From: SAR324 cluster bacterium
Lineage (GTDB): Bacteria > SAR324 > NAC60-12
Length of the DNA stretch: 64,000 nucleotides
Direction: 5' to 3'
Assembly (NCBI GenBank): GCA_015232315.1
Contig: JADFZZ010000020.1
Span: forward strand, 25,416-89,415
Position 1 is the stretch's first letter. Every line of letters begins with the position of its first letter. Position numbers and translations under genes: made by a program. Shown one piece after another: positions 17,331 through 26,376 of this stretch. The notes beneath the pieces are model-generated. The model was not told the DNA's origin. It saw only the letters and a list, made by a program, of their open reading frames with translations, and did not search any database.

Positions 17331-18731
17331 TCAGGATGGTCGTTTTTCAGAGGCTAACGCATTCATCGGGAAGGCTAACGGAATGACATACCCCATGGTG
17401 CATAGCAACAGTCCATAAACATTGGTTCCCAGCAACAGGGCATATTTTCCTGTACCAATGGCCAGGGCTTCAGGAATATTCCCGGAGGCCAGCAGAATTC
17501 CCAAAATCACGCCAGGCCAGAAACTGAAATGAAAACTCATGGGTGAATAACGAACCAGTCCCTGCATTAAAAACACGGGTGCCAAACCGATCACCATGGT
17601 TCCACTGATAGTGGTCGCCTGCAAAATTTCTGTACCGGCAAACAGCGGCAGATTTCCCAATACCGCAAAGGCAATCATGACCCAAACGCCTGTTTTGATG
17701 GAAGGTACATAATCCTTCTTTCCTCGTAGCATGGGGAATTCCAGGGCAATTGTTTTTGAAATGGAACTGAAGGTGGAATCAAGGGTGGACCCGGCAGAAG
17801 TCATCATGATCACATTCATCACAAAAAAAGTGACCATTCCCAACGATTGTCCAACGGCGACAGGAGCGTTCCCACTCACCGCAAGGTCACTCAATTTGGC
17901 GTGAATTCCAACCAGGCTGAACAACAGAATGCAGACGAACCCCAAGGCTCCCGCAATCAAAAATGAACGAAGCATGATTTTTTCATCATTCAAAAAGCCA
18001 CGGTCTGTCAATACCGGATCATGGAAGGGATAACTCAACACCTGTAACAGGGCAACCAGCAACAAATCCACGCCGCCACTCATTTCAAAGGTTCCAGATT
18101 GCAACAAGGCAACCGGACCATGAATCGGCACAATAGTGAACAGGACGATCCCCAGAAAAAACACAAAAATGACGGTTTGAATGGCATCGGTCACAATGGA
18201 ACTGCGTAGTCCGCCCTTGATACTGTAAACCAACGTAAAAAAAGTGAAGATGACTGCGCCAAGATAATAGGGTTGACTGCCCGTTGGTCCAAAATATCCG
18301 CCGACCACCGCGGTATTGCTCCAGACTTCATTATAAAGCCGGATCAGAATCGCCAGAGAAAACGCTACCGCGGCTCCTCGTCCATATTTTTGAATCAGGA
18401 ACGGAACCAGTCCTGTCGCGCTTTCACGGGTTCTCAGCCAGTAAATGACCAGTCCGGCAACAGGAATTGACAACCAGTATGCCGCATAGGCCACGCCGCC
18501 GACAATGCCGAAGGAACTTCCAAGATTAGCGGCATTGGTGACTGATTTGGCGAAAATCCAACTGATAAAAATACTGCTCGTCAGCCACCATTGCGACACT
18601 GGTTTACCGGCTCCATCAGAACCGCTGAAAAATGCCTGAAGCGATACGGATCTGGGAGAAACCAGATACATGACAACCCCATAAACCAATAAAAAAAACC
18701 AAAAATATAAACTTCCGCCTGTTTCCAACAT
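17331..18731 (-). CDS. Sodium:solute symporter family protein
   Basis: This 466-residue protein has about 12-13 hydrophobic helices and is of sodium:solute symporter (SSS, APC-fold) type. Typical features are the first-helix region FFLLVYGVVMYLVSPRS, the FISWIFAKSVTNAANLGS segment, the YSIKGGLRSSIVTDAIQ motif and the SAGSTLDSTFSS Na+-site helix. The substrate cannot be predicted. AGGAGAAT precedes the ATG. It is followed 15 bp later by the phosphoesterase gene and preceded by the radical SAM gene (87 bp), all in one direction. Confidence 0.92.
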   Translation of the reverse strand: MLETGGSLYFWFFLLVYGVVMYLVSPRSVSLQAFFSGSDGAGKPVSQWWLTSSIFISWIFAKSVTNAANLGSSFGIVGGVAYAAYWLSIPVAGLVIYWLRTRESATGLVPFLIQKYGRGAAVAFSLAILIRLYNEVWSNTAVVGGYFGPTGSQPYYLGAVIFTFFTLVYSIKGGLRSSIVTDAIQTVIFVFFLGIVLFTIVPIHGPVALLQSGTFEMSGGVDLLLVALLQVLSYPFHDPVLTDRGFLNDEKIMLRSFLIAGALGFVCILLFSLVGIHAKLSDLAVSGNAPVAVGQSLGMVTFFVMNVIMMTSAGSTLDSTFSSISKTIALEFPMLRGKKDYVPSIKTGVWVMIAFAVLGNLPLFAGTEILQATTISGTMVIGLAPVFLMQGLVRYSPMSFHFSFWPGVILGILLASGNIPEALAIGTGKYALLLGTNVYGLLLCTMGYVIPLAFPMNALASEKRPS

Positions 18732-18818
18732 ATTCTCCTTTCTTCATGAATCAATGGTTCAAAATCGTTTTAACAATGGCTCAGTTGCGCCAATCTTCAA
18801 AAACCCGCACTCTGTTTC

Positions 18819-19820
18819 TCAATCAAGCTGGCTACAGGATGCGCCATAGGCAAAACAGGAATAGCAACGATGATGTTTCAGCATGACCCGGATTTTCATG
18901 GCCTCTGTCAATGTTTCTCCAAGATCATAATCCGGGTCATCATCCACCAGGGTGCAGGCGTAAACTTTCATTTTTTCCTGTTTTTTCAATACCATTTTAC
19001 TGGAATAGCACATAAACCGGGCACGACTGCTTTCTTCTTTTTTGTAGGTTCGGATACAATTTTCGCTGATCGGGGGAACTTCCGCGAAGGAACTGGGCGT
19101 GAGAAAATCAGGAAAAGCGACTATTGGAACGTCGGTTGGTAATCCCGCTTCAATGAATAAATGTTGATAAGCAGCATGGATTTCCCGGGGATTCTCCCCG
19201 CGTGAGGATTGTCGTGCCACGGAAACATGAAAGCCACTTTGAAACAGGTTCGTCAGCGTCTTCAATGATTTATGAAAATTCCCTTTCCCCCGTCCCGCGT
19301 CATGTCGCTCCTGATCAGGAAAATCGAGGCTGATTCTGAATGATAACTCATGAGGTTTATCGCGGAGAGGAAGAATTTGTTTGAAGCGTCTCAGTAACGG
19401 ATCTGTGCCATTGGTCAGAACCAGACAAGGACGGTGATCCAGCGCATAATTGAGAATTTCAACAATATCCTTGATGACAAAAGGTTCTCCTCCTGTGAAC
19501 GAAAATTGTTCGACGCCCATGGTCAACGCTTCATCCATAAATGGCACGGCGTCTTCTAATCTCAGACTTGCCAGTCGGGTATCCCCCGGCTTGGAGCCTT
19601 CCAGACAGAAGGGACACTGTAAATTACAGATCGTGCCCGTATGAAACCACAATTCTTTCAGGAGTCGCGGTTGAATATATCCGCGAGGTTCTCCCGTCGG
19701 GGTGTAGAACCAATCCTGTTTATGCGCTGATGGAACTTCTGCATCGGCGACGATCCGCACGGTTGTTTTTAAACGGGATGAATCTGATTGAATTCCTGTC
19801 TGTTCAGAAAGTGTTTGCAT
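18819..19820 (-). CDS. Radical SAM protein with C-terminal Cys-rich region
   Basis: This 333-residue protein has the radical SAM cluster motif C-x3-C-x2-C in TICNLQCPFCLEG (about residue 58), a GGEPF SAM-binding motif (about 110) and an LTNGTDP strand. The last 80 residues carry seven or more cysteines (CIRTYK, MCYSS, YACT, CYSCFAYGASC), consistent with a SPASM/twitch-type domain binding auxiliary FeS clusters. Such enzymes often modify peptides or small metabolites. No short precursor-peptide gene is visible beside it. It starts 9 bp after the flavoprotein gene ends, so the two are almost certainly co-transcribed. Confidence 0.9.
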   Translation of the reverse strand: MQTLSEQTGIQSDSSRLKTTVRIVADAEVPSAHKQDWFYTPTGEPRGYIQPRLLKELWFHTGTICNLQCPFCLEGSKPGDTRLASLRLEDAVPFMDEALTMGVEQFSFTGGEPFVIKDIVEILNYALDHRPCLVLTNGTDPLLRRFKQILPLRDKPHELSFRISLDFPDQERHDAGRGKGNFHKSLKTLTNLFQSGFHVSVARQSSRGENPREIHAAYQHLFIEAGLPTDVPIVAFPDFLTPSSFAEVPPISENCIRTYKKEESSRARFMCYSSKMVLKKQEKMKVYACTLVDDDPDYDLGETLTEAMKIRVMLKHHRCYSCFAYGASCSQLD

Positions 19821-19829
19821 AAATTTTCC

Positions 19830-21980
19830 TTAGCGTAATTGCCATTGATGAAATTTTTCGACCCAACGCAAAAGCTTTTCGGGAGCATGAGCGCGTTTCC
19901 ATTGTCCGGCCGCGTATTTATTCGCTTCCGCAAGCGTCGGATAAATGTGAATCGTTCCCAGAATTTTGTTCAATCCCAGTCCGTGTTTCATCGCTAGAAT
20001 GTATTCAGCGATCAAGTCACCGGCATGTTCTCCCACAATGGTCACACCCAGAATTCTGTCTTTCCCGGGCACCGTCAAGACTTTGACCAGGCCATGCGCC
20101 TCCCCATCGGCAATGGCACGGTCCAGATCATCCAGCCCGTAAACGGTCACTTCATAGGGAATATTTTTTTGTTTTGCGTCCTGTTCATTGAGTCCGACAC
20201 GGGCCACCTCAGGATCCGTGAATGTGGACCACGGAATGACGGAATAATCCGTTCTGAATTTTTTCAAGGATCCAAACAGGGCATTGACTGCGGCATACCA
20301 GGCCTGATGAGCGGCGGTATGGGTGAACTGGAACGGCCCGGCGACATCTCCGCAGGCGTAAATATTGGGATACAGGGTTTGCAGATATTCATTGGTTTCG
20401 ATGGTTTTCGCAGGGGTCAGCGGAATCCCGAGTTCTTCCAGACCATAACCTTTGGTGTTGGCGACACGCCCCAACGCGCACAGAATTTCATCACACTCAA
20501 TCCGTACCTCACGTCCTTCATGCTGGCAATAGATTATTTTAACATCACCGTTCCGTTCAAAACGGCTGGCTTTATGGTTTACCAGAACATGAACGCCTTC
20601 CTTCCTGAAACGGTTCATGACCATCTCAGAAATTTCAGGATCTTCACGAATCATCAGGCGCGGAGCCATTTCAAGCTGAAACACTTCACTTCCCAGTCGT
20701 CTGAAACTTTGCGCCAGTTCACAGCCAATCGGCCCACCTCCCAGCACCACGAGGCGTTGCGGCAGTTTGCGCAGGTTCCACACATTGTCGGAGGTCAGCA
20801 CGTCCATTTGATCAAGGCCGGGAATGGGGGGAACAAGAGGTCTGGCACCGGCGGCAATAATGATGTTGCGGGTGGTCAATGTTTGTGTCGCTCCCGTGTG
20901 GGTCCGTATTTCCACATGATACGGCGATTTGAGGGTGGCCGTGCCCTGAACGCATTCCACGCCCAGTTGTGTGTATCGTTCAATGGAATCATGCGGCGCC
21001 ACCTGCCCGATCACATTCCGGACACGTTCCATCACATCCGCGAAATCAAACCGGGCATCAGCGGACTTGATGCCGAACTCAGAGGCACGTTGAATGTGAG
21101 ACAGAAATTTGGCTGAACGAATCAAAGCCTTGGAGGGAACACATCCGGTATTCAGACAATCCCCACCCATCAGATGTTTTTCTACCAGCGTGACTCTGGC
21201 TTTGCTCACCGCGGCAATATAAGCAGAGACCAGCCCCCCGGAGCCTGCGCCGATAACGATTAGATTCCTGTCAAATTTTGCAGGTTTGGGCCAGTCCGCC
21301 AGAATTTTCCGGGACTTGATGAATCTCAAAACCTTGCGCGCAATCCATGGAAAAAGGCCCAGCAAGGTGAAGGAAAAGATCAGCCCCGGAGAGAGAATAT
21401 CACGGATATTTTCCAGTTTTGCCAATTCGGTTCCCGCATTGACAAAAACCAGGGTTCCCGCCAGCATTCCGACCTGACTCACCCAGAAAAAAGTCTGTGT
21501 TTTTATGGGTGTCAGTCCCATCACCAGATTAATCACAAAAAATGGAACGGCTGGAACCAGTCTTAATGTAAAGAGGTAAAACGCGCCTTCCCTGGTGATA
21601 GCGTCATTGATAGCTCGTGCTTGCGACACGAATCGTTGCTGAACAAAATCTCTCAACAGAAAGCGCGAGATCAGAAACGCCAGGGTCGCTCCCAGCGTGG
21701 AGGCGAAGGATACAATGATGGTCCCTTTGATCAATCCGAAAACAGCTCCTGAGGCCAAAGTCAGTACCGTGGCTCCTGGAACAGATAAGGCTGTGATTAT
21801 GGTGTAGATCAAAAAGAAAGTGGCGATGGTTTGAAGGGTGTGAGCTTCATAATACAGTAAAATTTGCTGATACTGGCTTTTGAAATAACTCAACCGGAGA
21901 TACTGATCGAGATCGAAAATAAAAAATAATCCGACCAGCATTACAATAACAAGGGCAATGACAGTTTTTTGCTTGTTCAT
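19830..21980 (-). CDS. TVP38/TMEM64 membrane domain fused to a flavoprotein disulfide reductase (mercuric reductase-like)
   Basis: The start at 21980 (MNKQKTVIALVIVML, CAGGAATTTT upstream) gives 716 residues; the frame continues open upstream to 22181 without support. Residues 5-225 form a DedA/TVP38-type (SNARE-associated) membrane domain, including GAVFGLIKGTIIVSFASTLG. From about 240 a class I pyridine-nucleotide disulfide oxidoreductase follows: FAD motif GAGSGG (244-249), redox pair C275-x4-C280 in GGDCLNTGCVPSK, NAD motif GGGPIGCELA, and the C-terminal catalytic HIYPTLAE. No metal-binding HMA domain or vicinal C-terminal cysteines are seen, so mercury reduction is unlikely to be the real function. 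Confidence 0.92.
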   Translation of the reverse strand: MNKQKTVIALVIVMLVGLFFIFDLDQYLRLSYFKSQYQQILLYYEAHTLQTIATFFLIYTIITALSVPGATVLTLASGAVFGLIKGTIIVSFASTLGATLAFLISRFLLRDFVQQRFVSQARAINDAITREGAFYLFTLRLVPAVPFFVINLVMGLTPIKTQTFFWVSQVGMLAGTLVFVNAGTELAKLENIRDILSPGLIFSFTLLGLFPWIARKVLRFIKSRKILADWPKPAKFDRNLIVIGAGSGGLVSAYIAAVSKARVTLVEKHLMGGDCLNTGCVPSKALIRSAKFLSHIQRASEFGIKSADARFDFADVMERVRNVIGQVAPHDSIERYTQLGVECVQGTATLKSPYHVEIRTHTGATQTLTTRNIIIAAGARPLVPPIPGLDQMDVLTSDNVWNLRKLPQRLVVLGGGPIGCELAQSFRRLGSEVFQLEMAPRLMIREDPEISEMVMNRFRKEGVHVLVNHKASRFERNGDVKIIYCQHEGREVRIECDEILCALGRVANTKGYGLEELGIPLTPAKTIETNEYLQTLYPNIYACGDVAGPFQFTHTAAHQAWYAAVNALFGSLKKFRTDYSVIPWSTFTDPEVARVGLNEQDAKQKNIPYEVTVYGLDDLDRAIADGEAHGLVKVLTVPGKDRILGVTIVGEHAGDLIAEYILAMKHGLGLNKILGTIHIYPTLAEANKYAAGQWKRAHAPEKLLRWVEKFHQWQLR

Positions 21981-22343
21981 AAAATTCCTGTTAATAGTTT
22001 GAAATTGCGACGATCCGCCTAAAGCGGGACAACGAAAGGTTGGGAAGAGCCTCAACGAAACACTAAAACCCCGATTTTTTACTCTGGAATCAAGAATAAG
22101 TCGTCCCTGAACAAAAATTCTTACAGAGAACATGAAGATTGATAAAGATTTACGCAAGTTGGAATGAAATCCGATATTCACATGTGAATCCGGAGTTGAG
22201 TTTGTGTCATTTCAACGATAGAAGAACTTCAGGATTTGAACGTTGGCCAAACGATGACTATAGCTGGAAAACACATATTCTTGTCCTTTAACCTGACAGA
22301 TCCTGAACCAGTCAGATGAAAAAAACCTGAATGAGGCGCATCA

Positions 22344-23132
22344 ATGCACAACACACATAAAATGCCGGTAATTTTTGTTTCTCATGGCGCTCCGGATTTG
22401 CCCTTAACACGGATCCCCGCCTATCATTTTTTTTGTACATTGAGTCAGAAAATTCCTGAACCAAAGGGCATTGTGGCCATATCCGCACACTGGCTTGAAA
22501 AAAGACCGACCGTTGGTACCAGTTCCAGACTGGAAACAATTCATGATTTTTACGGATTTCCTCCGGCACTGTATGAAATGGAATATCCTGCAAAAAATAA
22601 CGATTCACTGGTTGAAACGGTGTGTGATTCCTTAACACAGGGAGGTATCGCTTATGAGTTGAATTCAATCCGTGGACTGGATCATGGTGCCTGGTGCCCG
22701 TTGCGTCTGATGTATCCTGAAGCGGATATTCCTGTCATTCCCGTCAGTCTGATTGGCAGAGGAACCCCTGAACAACATCTGAAAACCGGACAGGCTCTGG
22801 CAACTTTGAGAGAACAGGGAATTCTGATTCTGGCCTCAGGAGCCATGACCCATAATCTGGCTGGCATGAAACCAGAGGGGAGTTTACCGGATCCATGGGC
22901 GATTAATTTTGTAGCCTGGATTGAGGATAAATTAATGACACAAAATCAGGAATCGTTGCTTCGTTATCGGGAAAGGGCGCCTCAAGCAGGTTATGTCCAT
23001 CCTTCCACAGAACATTTTGATCCGTTGCTGGTCGCCGTTGGTGCTGCGGGGGACGATACCTGCTCAAAACTCCATGCCAGTTTCAGTTATGGCAATCTTT
23101 CCATGGCGTCCTATGGCTTTGGTATGGTCTAA
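22344..23132 (+). CDS. LigB-type (class III) extradiol dioxygenase family protein, DODA/YgiD-like
   Basis: The 262-residue protein begins MPVIFVSHGAPDLPLT, the YgiD/DODA start with a first metal His in SHGAP. Further blocks are ISAHWLEKRPTVG (second metal His), GLDHGAWCPLRLMYPEADIPVIPVS (catalytic His) and ASGAMTHNL. In plants and E. coli the family cleaves L-DOPA at the 4,5 position with Fe2+ (or Zn2+), but the natural bacterial substrate is often unknown. GAGGCGCATCA precedes the start. It stands alone between operons, followed by a family B repeat. Confidence 0.92.
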   Translation: MHNTHKMPVIFVSHGAPDLPLTRIPAYHFFCTLSQKIPEPKGIVAISAHWLEKRPTVGTSSRLETIHDFYGFPPALYEMEYPAKNNDSLVETVCDSLTQGGIAYELNSIRGLDHGAWCPLRLMYPEADIPVIPVSLIGRGTPEQHLKTGQALATLREQGILILASGAMTHNLAGMKPEGSLPDPWAINFVAWIEDKLMTQNQESLLRYRERAPQAGYVHPSTEHFDPLLVAVGAAGDDTCSKLHASFSYGNLSMASYGFGMV

Positions 23133-23196
23133 GGAACGGCAAAAGAATATGTTGTAAAGTTTGCTCGTGCTCTACGTCCCGTGGGGCACGCTATGA
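23133..23196 (+). repeat. Family B repeat, partial copy B1
   Basis: GGAACGGCAAAAGAATATG followed by GTTTGCTCGTGC and CTACGTCCCGTGGGGCACG matches the first half of the longer elements at 28024-28160, 58919-59029 and (inverted) 52583-52723. The second half is missing here. Confidence 0.7.
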
Positions 23197-23281
23197 GTTA
23201 AATGTGTCTTGAGAAACATGAATTTCCTCTTTATGTTCAAAAAACATGATTCTGCACTTTCTTTCATTCTGATTTAAAAAT

Positions 23282-25108
23282 ATGGCATCCGCAAAGATCA
23301 CTCAAACCCTTCAGAATTTACGCAAACAATTAAGGAAGCAACAGTTACAGATGTATTGGGTGCCTGCATCCGATGAACATCTCAATGAATATGTTCCGCC
23401 CAACAAGCGTCGCCTTGAGGCACTCACCGGATTTACCGGGTCTGCCGGCACCGGTATTTTTTGTCTGGACGGCAAGCATCATTTATTTGTGGATTCCCGC
23501 TATCATTTGCAGGCGGAACAGGAAGTGGATGAAAATCTGTTTGAAATTCATAAATTGGGAAAACAAGGGGTGCTTGAACCTGAAAACTGGATGGCAAATC
23601 TTCAGCAAAACAAACAGGGACAGACACTGCGAGTCGGGATTGATCCATTCATCATCAGTGTGTTCCAATTCAATCGGACCCTGAAAAAAATTGCGGAGGG
23701 GGGCGTGATTTTGATGGCGGTGTCTCCCAATCTGGTTGATTTGTCTCTTGAGGGCAAACGCCCCCTCGCACCGGCACAGGTCATTTTCCCCCTGGATCTG
23801 AACAAGGCTGGAGTACGCTCGGATGAAAAACTCCGAAAAGTCAGGGAAAGCATGAAAAAACAGAACGTTGATGTTTTATGCCTGACAGAACTGGATGAGA
23901 TTGCCTGGATCACCAATCTGAGGGGAAGTGATATTCCGCATAATCCTGTGTTTGAAAGCTTTGCGCTGGTGACAAAAAATAAGGCTTATTGTTTCTGCCA
24001 TGCGGAATCCAATGGCGTAGAATTGAAAACACGGCGAACCTGCTGGGAATTTTATCCCTATGACGCCTTTCTTCCCTTTCTCAAAAAAATTGTTGAACAG
24101 GAATCCGGGCAAATATGGATGGATGCCAAACACACCACCATGGGGATCTACACCACCATCCCTGATAGTTCACGCATCTACAACCGAACCAATCCGGTAG
24201 CGGAACTCAAAGCCTTAAAAAATCCTGTGGAAATCGCCTGTAGTGAACAAGCTCATCGTCATTCAGGAAAAGCAAAAATTCGCAGTTTTGTTCATCTGGA
24301 ACAGCAAATCGCACAGGCTCAGCATATTTCGGAAGCGTCTTATGCCCTGGATTTGTATGAATTTTACGCGTCAGAACCCGGATTTACAGATCTGAGTTTT
24401 CCAACCATTGCGGCCTATGGTCCCAATTCCGCGATGGTACATTATTCCACACCGGATCCCCGACAATTTTTGAAAGCGGGTGGTTTGTTGCTGGTGGATT
24501 CAGGGATTCAGGGAAATGGTGGTACGACTGATGACACCAGAACCATTGTCATCGGGACACCTGATGACAGGCAACGTGAAATTTATACCCATGTGCTGAA
24601 AGCGCATATCCGGCTTGCCAGCCAGATTTTTCCGGAAGGCACCACAGGCTCAGGACTGGATGCGATCACACGTGCCGATTTATGGAATTCAGGCATGGAT
24701 TTCGGGCATGGCACCGGTCATGGTGTGGGGGCCTTCCTGAATGTTCATGAAGGCCCGTTCAGAATTTCACCAATGGCACATGACAGTGGAATTCCCGCAG
24801 GTGTTATTTTGTCCAATGAGCCTGGCTATTATGAAACAGGCTGGAGCGGCATCCGACTGGAAAATTTGTATGTGGTGGTGGTTCTGGACCATCTTGAACC
24901 TCATCCCTCCGGTAAAAAATGGCTGGGATTCAGACCCTTGACCATGATTCCCTTTGAGCGGAAACTCATTTGTCCTGAAATGCTGGGAAGTCATGAAAAA
25001 AAATGGCTGAATCAATACCATGAAGAGGTTCTCAGGCAGATCGGCCCCATGCTGGAAAATCCTGTCGAACAGGCATGGTTGGAACACGCCTGTAAAATTT
25101 TTGCATAA
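23282..25108 (+). CDS. Xaa-Pro aminopeptidase (M24B, aminopeptidase P family)
   Basis: The 608-residue protein has the three-domain layout of long aminopeptidase P (cytosolic XPNPEP1-like). Two N-terminal creatinase-like domains (about 1-300) include PPNKRRLEALTGFTGSAGT. The C-terminal pita-bread domain (about 310-545) has metal ligands in LVDSGIQGNGGTTDDTRT (Asp, Asp), GHGTGHGVG (His), SNEPGYY (Glu) and GIRLENLY (Glu). A short C-terminal extension follows. The expected reaction is removal of an N-terminal residue before proline with two Mn2+. No signal peptide is present, so it is cytoplasmic. Confidence 0.95.
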   Translation: MASAKITQTLQNLRKQLRKQQLQMYWVPASDEHLNEYVPPNKRRLEALTGFTGSAGTGIFCLDGKHHLFVDSRYHLQAEQEVDENLFEIHKLGKQGVLEPENWMANLQQNKQGQTLRVGIDPFIISVFQFNRTLKKIAEGGVILMAVSPNLVDLSLEGKRPLAPAQVIFPLDLNKAGVRSDEKLRKVRESMKKQNVDVLCLTELDEIAWITNLRGSDIPHNPVFESFALVTKNKAYCFCHAESNGVELKTRRTCWEFYPYDAFLPFLKKIVEQESGQIWMDAKHTTMGIYTTIPDSSRIYNRTNPVAELKALKNPVEIACSEQAHRHSGKAKIRSFVHLEQQIAQAQHISEASYALDLYEFYASEPGFTDLSFPTIAAYGPNSAMVHYSTPDPRQFLKAGGLLLVDSGIQGNGGTTDDTRTIVIGTPDDRQREIYTHVLKAHIRLASQIFPEGTTGSGLDAITRADLWNSGMDFGHGTGHGVGAFLNVHEGPFRISPMAHDSGIPAGVILSNEPGYYETGWSGIRLENLYVVVVLDHLEPHPSGKKWLGFRPLTMIPFERKLICPEMLGSHEKKWLNQYHEEVLRQIGPMLENPVEQAWLEHACKIFA

Positions 25109-25190
25109 ATTCTTTGTGTTCAATCTTCTGATGCGTTAATAAGTATCAGAATGATGCATAAACTAGTCGTTGTTGCGAAATTCCAAACTC

Positions 25191-25283
25191 GTGTCATCTC
25201 GACCCAAGGGAGAGCTCTTGAATATTTTGAAATCAGTAGCCTGAAAGGTTCAAGACCCCTCACATACATTCCGGATGACACAC
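25191..25283. repeat. Degenerate inverted-repeat element
   Basis: GTGTCATCTCGA on the left and TCCGGATGACAC on the right are imperfect inverse complements bounding 93 bp in the gap before the TerB-like gene. An inner pair, GAGCTCTTGAA and TTCAAGACCCC, extends the symmetry. It looks like the common short palindromic repeats that carry TGTCAT ends. Only one copy was noticed in this window. Confidence 0.5.
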
Positions 25284-25330
25284 AAAAACACAATTTCGTG
25301 CCAGCGACAGACTAACCGGGGAGTTGTCTG

Positions 25331-26179
25331 ATGAATCGTGGAAAAATAAAATTCACCTGCGAAAAAGATGTGTTCGATTTTCTGGATTCGTCCAGAGAAT
25401 GGATGAAAACGATGTTTCCTGATACATGGGTTTCAGTCAATGATCCCAAAGGCGCATCACGCAAAGTTTCCATGGACACTCTGATCAATTTTAAAATATT
25501 ACGCTGCAAGAAGTGGCTGACGGATGTGCTTGAACGTGCGATTGAGATCAGTATCAGCGGACAATATGATGAAATCCCCCCCACGGCGATTGATGTTCCC
25601 CCCAGGGTTGCCAGAATCATCATCCATGCCTGTCTGGATATTCTGGCCTGTGAACGTGACCTGACCGATGATGGACTTTTATATGCCAGTGATGTCGCCA
25701 GTGTCCTGAATATTGACGCTCATGCGGTGGATACCCTGATCGAACAGGTTCAATATGTTAAACGAAAAAGATTCACCCAGATGTTGCTTGAATGCCTCAA
25801 TGACCAGCAACGATACTGGGTTGCCGCAATGCTGTGGCAGGCCATTCATATTGATGACAAAGTACATACGCAGGAATATAAATACTTCGAAAATATTTCT
25901 CATTTACTGAATTATGATCAGGTAAAATTCCATCAACTGGAACAGGATCATGACCTGCCACACCACCTTCCCATTCAGCATTTTGACGAAACCATGCGCT
26001 CATCAATCTATAAATATATTGTGGAAATTGTAATGATTGATGGCGAATATGATCCCAAGGAAGCAGAGTTTATCCAGTTTATCGGGGAAACATTCAATTT
26101 TGATAAATCCCAACAGGATGAAATCATTCAACCTGTTGCTTCGGCCCTGATGCTGCGCAGATCGTTGTTTTCCTATTAA
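25331..26179 (+). CDS. TerB-like domain protein of unknown function
   Basis: The 282-residue soluble, acidic and largely helical protein has no signal peptide. The C-terminal half (about 150-275) shows the tellurite-resistance TerB-like pattern, with paired acidic helices in AIHIDDKVHTQEYKYF and VMIDGEYDPKEAEFIQFIGETFNFD. The N-terminal 140 residues match nothing I recognise. TerB-like domains are four-to-six-helix, metal-associated modules found in stress and defence contexts. No other ter gene lies nearby. GGGGAGTTGTCTG is the probable ribosome site. Confidence 0.75.
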   Translation: MNRGKIKFTCEKDVFDFLDSSREWMKTMFPDTWVSVNDPKGASRKVSMDTLINFKILRCKKWLTDVLERAIEISISGQYDEIPPTAIDVPPRVARIIIHACLDILACERDLTDDGLLYASDVASVLNIDAHAVDTLIEQVQYVKRKRFTQMLLECLNDQQRYWVAAMLWQAIHIDDKVHTQEYKYFENISHLLNYDQVKFHQLEQDHDLPHHLPIQHFDETMRSSIYKYIVEIVMIDGEYDPKEAEFIQFIGETFNFDKSQQDEIIQPVASALMLRRSLFSY

Positions 26180-26192
26180 CATTTCGACAGTG

Positions 26193-26344
26193 GTAAGTTC
26201 TCAGCGTTCAGTTCTGAGTTTTTTGAACTGATTGAAATTATTTTTTTTACATAAGCCTAAAAGTTTCTTTGAAAGTTTGATATTCATCAAACTTTCAATT
26301 TCAATGACTTACAAAAAGCTGAAGGCTGATAACTGAAAACTTAC
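26193..26344. repeat. MITE-like element, family C copy C2
   Basis: The left end GTAAGTTCTCAGCGTTCAG and right end CTGATAACTGAAAACTTAC are imperfect inverse complements and share the CAGCGTTCAG / TCAGTT motifs of the element at 15988-16125. The interior holds an additional hairpin, GAAAGTTTGATattCATCAAACTTTC. No clear target duplication is seen here. Confidence 0.65.
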
Positions 26345-26376
26345 AACTCTTGAGTTAACATACAAAAAAGAGAGAT

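Noticed and set aside
19830..21980. Mercuric reductase as the function of the flavoprotein
   Set aside because: The CxxxxC active site is shared by all class I disulfide reductases; the HMA domain and C-terminal Cys pair used for Hg2+ are not seen.
21981..22181. Upstream extension of the TVP38 fusion gene
   Set aside because: The added 67 residues are basic and unlike the family, and the internal ATG at 21980 has CAGGAATTTT before a normal first membrane helix.
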